From NCBI RefSeq assembly GCF_900111835.1, contig NZ_FOJP01000004.1, positions 104,668 to 168,667 of the forward strand: a stretch of 64,000 bases of DNA. The letters run 5' to 3'. Of the stretch, positions 61,681 to 64,000 are shown piece by piece. A model generated the notes under the pieces. The model was not told the origin of the DNA. It worked only from the letters and a program-made list of their open reading frames with translations, and searched no databases. This DNA comes from Metapseudomonas otitidis (GTDB lineage Bacteria; Pseudomonadota; Gammaproteobacteria; Pseudomonadales; Pseudomonadaceae). Position 1 is the first letter of the stretch, and each line of letters starts with the position of its first letter. The translations under genes were made by a program, and so were the position numbers.

Positions 61681-63255
61681 TCAGACCGCCAGCTCGACGC
61701 GGTTGCGACCGGCGAGCTTGGCGGCGTAGAGGGCCTTGTCGGCACGCCCCAGCAGGCTTTCCAGGCTTTCGCCGGGGTGCAGCTGGGCCAGGCCCAGGCT
61801 GACGGTCAGGTGCAGCGCCTGGCCGTCGGGCAGTTCCATGCACTGGCCCTCGATCTCGCCACGCAGGCGTTCGGCCACCTGCCGGGCCGCGTCCAGGGTG
61901 GCCTCCGGCAACAGCGCGGCGAACTCCTCGCCGCCCAGCCGACCCAGCACATCCACTTCCCGCAGGGTGGCGGTCATCGCCCGCGCCGCCGCCCGCAGCG
62001 CTTCGTCACCGGCGCTGTGGCCGTGCTGGTCGTTGACGTCCTTGAAGTGGTCCAGGTCCATCATCAGCAGGCAGCAGGGGTGGCCGAAGCGGTCCTGCTG
62101 GCGCAGCAGGTCACCGGCGCGCTGCATGAAGGCACGGCGATTGCCCAGGCCGGTGAGGGCGTCGGTAGTGGCCAGGGTCAGCAACTCCTGCTCAAGCCGC
62201 TTGCGCGGGGTGATGTCGTAGCTCCAGACCAGGTAGGCCGGCTCGCCGTCCACCTCCACCAGGCGCCCGGAGATGACGCCCCAGTAGGGCTGCTGGCGGC
62301 CCAGGCGGGCTTCCCAGTCATCCAGCTCGCCACGGGATTCCAGTGTGGCGCGAAACCGCTGGGCTTCCTCGGGGTCGGTGAACAGCTGCTCGAGGGCGAC
62401 CCGGCGCGCCCGCGCCCAGGCGTGGCGCCTCAGCAGGCGCTGGGTGACGAAGTGGACCTTGCCGGAAAGGGTGCCGATGAGGGCCACGTCGCTGGGGCTG
62501 GCTTCGAGGATGTCCCGCAGCAGCTCGCGGCCCTGGCGCAGCTCGCGGGTGCGGGCGTCCACCCGCGCCTCCAGGCTCTGGTTCAACTCGCCCAGGCGCT
62601 CGGCCAGGCGTCGTTCGCGCCGGTAGTTGCGCACCAGTTGCAGCATCAGCAGCGAGCCGCCACCGAGCAGGCCGCAGAGGGCCCAGGCCAGGTTGTGGAA
62701 GTAGCGGTAGAGGTGCTGGCGCTCGCCGTCCAGCTCGTTGGCCAGGGAGATGTTGGCGGCCACCATCACTTCGTGCATGGCGAGCTGCAGGGGTGGCAGT
62801 TCATGGATCACCTCGCCGGCGAGTTGCCTGGCCGTGTCGCGGTCCTCCCAGCTGGCGCGCTGTTGCCAGCGGATGCTCAATTGCTCGACCTGGCGCAGGG
62901 TGCCGTTGACGTCCGGGCGAGGCTGGGGCAGGTGGGCGAACATCGGGTGGTCGGAGAGGTCGCGGGTCAGGCTGCGCAGCACGCCCAGGCGCACGGTGAA
63001 GGCCGAGGGGCTGCTGCCCCCGCTTTCCAGGCTGCGGGCCTCCTCGACGAGGCGGCCCATGGCGTTGCGGATCTGGTAGGCCTGCCACAGCTCGCCATGG
63101 GAGGTCGGGTGGCCCAGTTGCCGGGCCTCGCGGATCACCATCCACAGGCAGCCGGCCACCACCACGGCCATGCCGGCCAGCAGCGCCAGCAGGACGAACA
63201 TGACCATCCGCTGGCGGGCGATGTAGGCGGCGTTGTCGGGTAGGCGCTCGGGCAT
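61681..63255 (-). CDS. Diguanylate cyclase with periplasmic sensor and PAS-like domain
   Basis: 524 residues. TM1 is about 16-40. A helical periplasmic domain follows (about 45-185), TM2 about 186-208, a coiled coil (RLAERLGELNQSLEARVDARTRELRQG), a PAS-like domain (about 245-350) and a C-terminal GGDEF domain. The active loop is GGEEF, so it should make c-di-GMP. RxxD (REVD) lies five residues before it, giving an intact inhibitory I-site. The start is 3 bases after the stop of the sulfite-oxidase-fold gene, so the two are cotranscribed. Confidence 0.92.
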   Translation of the reverse strand: MPERLPDNAAYIARQRMVMFVLLALLAGMAVVVAGCLWMVIREARQLGHPTSHGELWQAYQIRNAMGRLVEEARSLESGGSSPSAFTVRLGVLRSLTRDLSDHPMFAHLPQPRPDVNGTLRQVEQLSIRWQQRASWEDRDTARQLAGEVIHELPPLQLAMHEVMVAANISLANELDGERQHLYRYFHNLAWALCGLLGGGSLLMLQLVRNYRRERRLAERLGELNQSLEARVDARTRELRQGRELLRDILEASPSDVALIGTLSGKVHFVTQRLLRRHAWARARRVALEQLFTDPEEAQRFRATLESRGELDDWEARLGRQQPYWGVISGRLVEVDGEPAYLVWSYDITPRKRLEQELLTLATTDALTGLGNRRAFMQRAGDLLRQQDRFGHPCCLLMMDLDHFKDVNDQHGHSAGDEALRAAARAMTATLREVDVLGRLGGEEFAALLPEATLDAARQVAERLRGEIEGQCMELPDGQALHLTVSLGLAQLHPGESLESLLGRADKALYAAKLAGRNRVELAV

Positions 63256-63258
63256 GGC

Positions 63259-63762
63259 TTACTCGATGAAGATCTCGCTGAGTTGCCAGATGGCGCGGTT
63301 GTAGTACTTCTGGGTCCGCAGTTCGTGGTGCTGGTCGAACGGGTACATGAGAAACAGTGGCCCGAGGGATTCCACCGGCATCGGCTGGCCGTCGCGCTGG
63401 TAGGCGATGACCGGGGAATAGCGGTTGATGTCGCTGGCCGGGATGATCACCGAGTAGTCGTTCAGTGCGCGCATGCGCAGCTGGGCATTGGCCGGTGGGC
63501 TCACGTGCAGCTGGCGCAGCAGGTAGGCCAGGGGCACGCCGCGCCACTCGGAGACGCGATCATCTGCCGGGCCACGGGCCGTGACGGTGGTGGCGGGCAT
63601 GCTCTGCAAGGTGCGCAGGGTGAAGGTGCGGACGGGTTGCCCAGGGCTGTGCACCTTCAGGGCGGGCAGGTCCAGCGGGTAGGCGGCCTCATCTGCCCGG
63701 ACCCAGGAACAGGCCAGTAGCGTCAGGAAAATGGTGACAAAAAAACGTCGCTTTAACGGCAT
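63259..63762 (-). CDS. Periplasmic sulfite-oxidase-fold (molybdopterin-like) protein without Mo-ligand Cys
   Basis: 167 residues with a signal peptide (about 1-23, ending VRA). The remaining sequence resembles the molybdopterin oxidoreductase (SUOX) fold: VRTFTLRTLQSMPATTVT, WRGVPLAYLLRQLHV, ALNDYSVIIPASDI, GPLFLMYPFD. There is no cysteine in the mature protein, so the usual molybdenum ligand is missing and catalysis of the sulfite-oxidase kind is unlikely. It immediately precedes the diguanylate cyclase and may sense a ligand for it. Confidence 0.78.
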   Translation of the reverse strand: MPLKRRFFVTIFLTLLACSWVRADEAAYPLDLPALKVHSPGQPVRTFTLRTLQSMPATTVTARGPADDRVSEWRGVPLAYLLRQLHVSPPANAQLRMRALNDYSVIIPASDINRYSPVIAYQRDGQPMPVESLGPLFLMYPFDQHHELRTQKYYNRAIWQLSEIFIE

Positions 63763-63857
63763 GCGACTGTCCTCGGGCCTCGTGGTGCCAGCATATCGTC
63801 AGCATGCCGGCAGGCTTGAGGGAATCCGACGAAACGTGATGGCGCTTTGATGTCCGT

Positions 63858-64000
63858 TCAGGAACGGTTCCGCCAGTTGCGCCACCAGCCGCCGCTGAAG
63901 AGGAAGCGCGGGAAGGTCACGAACTGCTCCATCAGGATGCGTCCCACCGCATCGCGGCGGCCGTCGAAGGGCTCCGGCGCTTCGTGCTCCAGGCGGTGGC
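63858..64000 (-). CDS. C-terminal fragment of an unidentified protein (continues past the window)
   Basis: The frame is open from the right edge to a TGA at 63858-63860. The visible tail reads HRLEHEAPEPFDGRRDAVGR, then ILMEQFVTFPRFLF, SGGWWRNWRN and RS. Codon use is typical of neighbours. It is on the same strand as the next two genes with a 95-bp gap. No domain can be assigned from about 47 residues. Confidence 0.6.
   Translation of the reverse strand, partial: HRLEHEAPEPFDGRRDAVGRILMEQFVTFPRFLFSGGWWRNWRNRS

Noticed and set aside
1-64000. tRNA, rRNA or prophage
   Set aside because: No T-loop/acceptor patterns, rRNA-like sequence or phage structural genes were seen by eye. The BRO-N gene alone does not make a prophage.

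Overview
The window is high-GC bacterial chromosome with gene content typical of Pseudomonas, most likely the P. aeruginosa/citronellolis/nitroreducens side of the genus. The main support is a complete acyclic-terpene (citronellol/geraniol) utilisation cluster (atuR, atuABCDEFG, atuH) lying next to an ECF sigma/anti-sigma pair resembling SbrI/SbrR, the neighbourhood known from P. aeruginosa PAO1. A tgpA transglutaminase operon, kdpFABCDE, cysK and Pseudomonas-type REP sequences agree. I have no species-level proof. No rRNA, tRNA or CRISPR array was seen.

Layout. 1-6022 (+): 3' end of a von Willebrand protein, an ECF sigma factor, its likely anti-sigma factor, a large membrane/propeller-like protein, a small membrane protein and a Lys/Pro-rich exported protein. 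6085-21372 (-): the atu cluster, read from atuA at the right to atuH at the left. Two tandem autotransporter genes sit between atuG and atuH, and a 92-bp tandem REP-like array lies between atuE and atuF. The divergent repressor atuR starts at 21574, and two mirror-image operators lie between atuA and atuR. 22260-28718: accessory and housekeeping mix with two tandem periplasmic binding proteins, a CPBP protease, a 55-aa membrane protein, a LysR/LysE divergent pair, an ACP-like membrane protein, a SMI1/KNR4 protein and a BRO-N protein. 29483-31389 (+): an AT-richer two-gene islet with an HsdR-N type nuclease and an unrecognised helical protein, the best candidate for a transferred, possibly defensive, cassette.

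31437-33947 (-): MoxR ATPase, GFA-family protein and VWA/CoxE-like protein. Then a DUF748-like protein (-), cysK (+) and a 1066-aa secreted metzincin with discoidin, PKD and chitin-binding domains (-). 40126-48062 (+): kdpFABC potassium pump with the kdpDE sensor/regulator. 48324-51045: glutaminase, PhyH dioxygenase and patatin. 51209-55969: lipoprotein, MFS efflux pump, flavin reductase and a chemoreceptor. 56093-60763: MoxR-DUF58-TgpA operon plus a CHAD protein. 60882-64000: acyl-CoA thioesterase (+), then a minus-strand diguanylate cyclase, a small sulfite-oxidase-fold protein and a truncated C-terminus at the edge.

The Atu enzymes form one pathway: acid activation (AtuH), desaturation to geranyl-CoA (AtuD), biotin-dependent carboxylation (AtuC/AtuF) and hydration (AtuE), with AtuR as repressor. 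The Kdp genes form a self-contained K+ starvation response. The two MoxR loci are each coupled to a VWA or DUF58 partner, suggesting two independent ATPase-driven maturation or remodelling systems.
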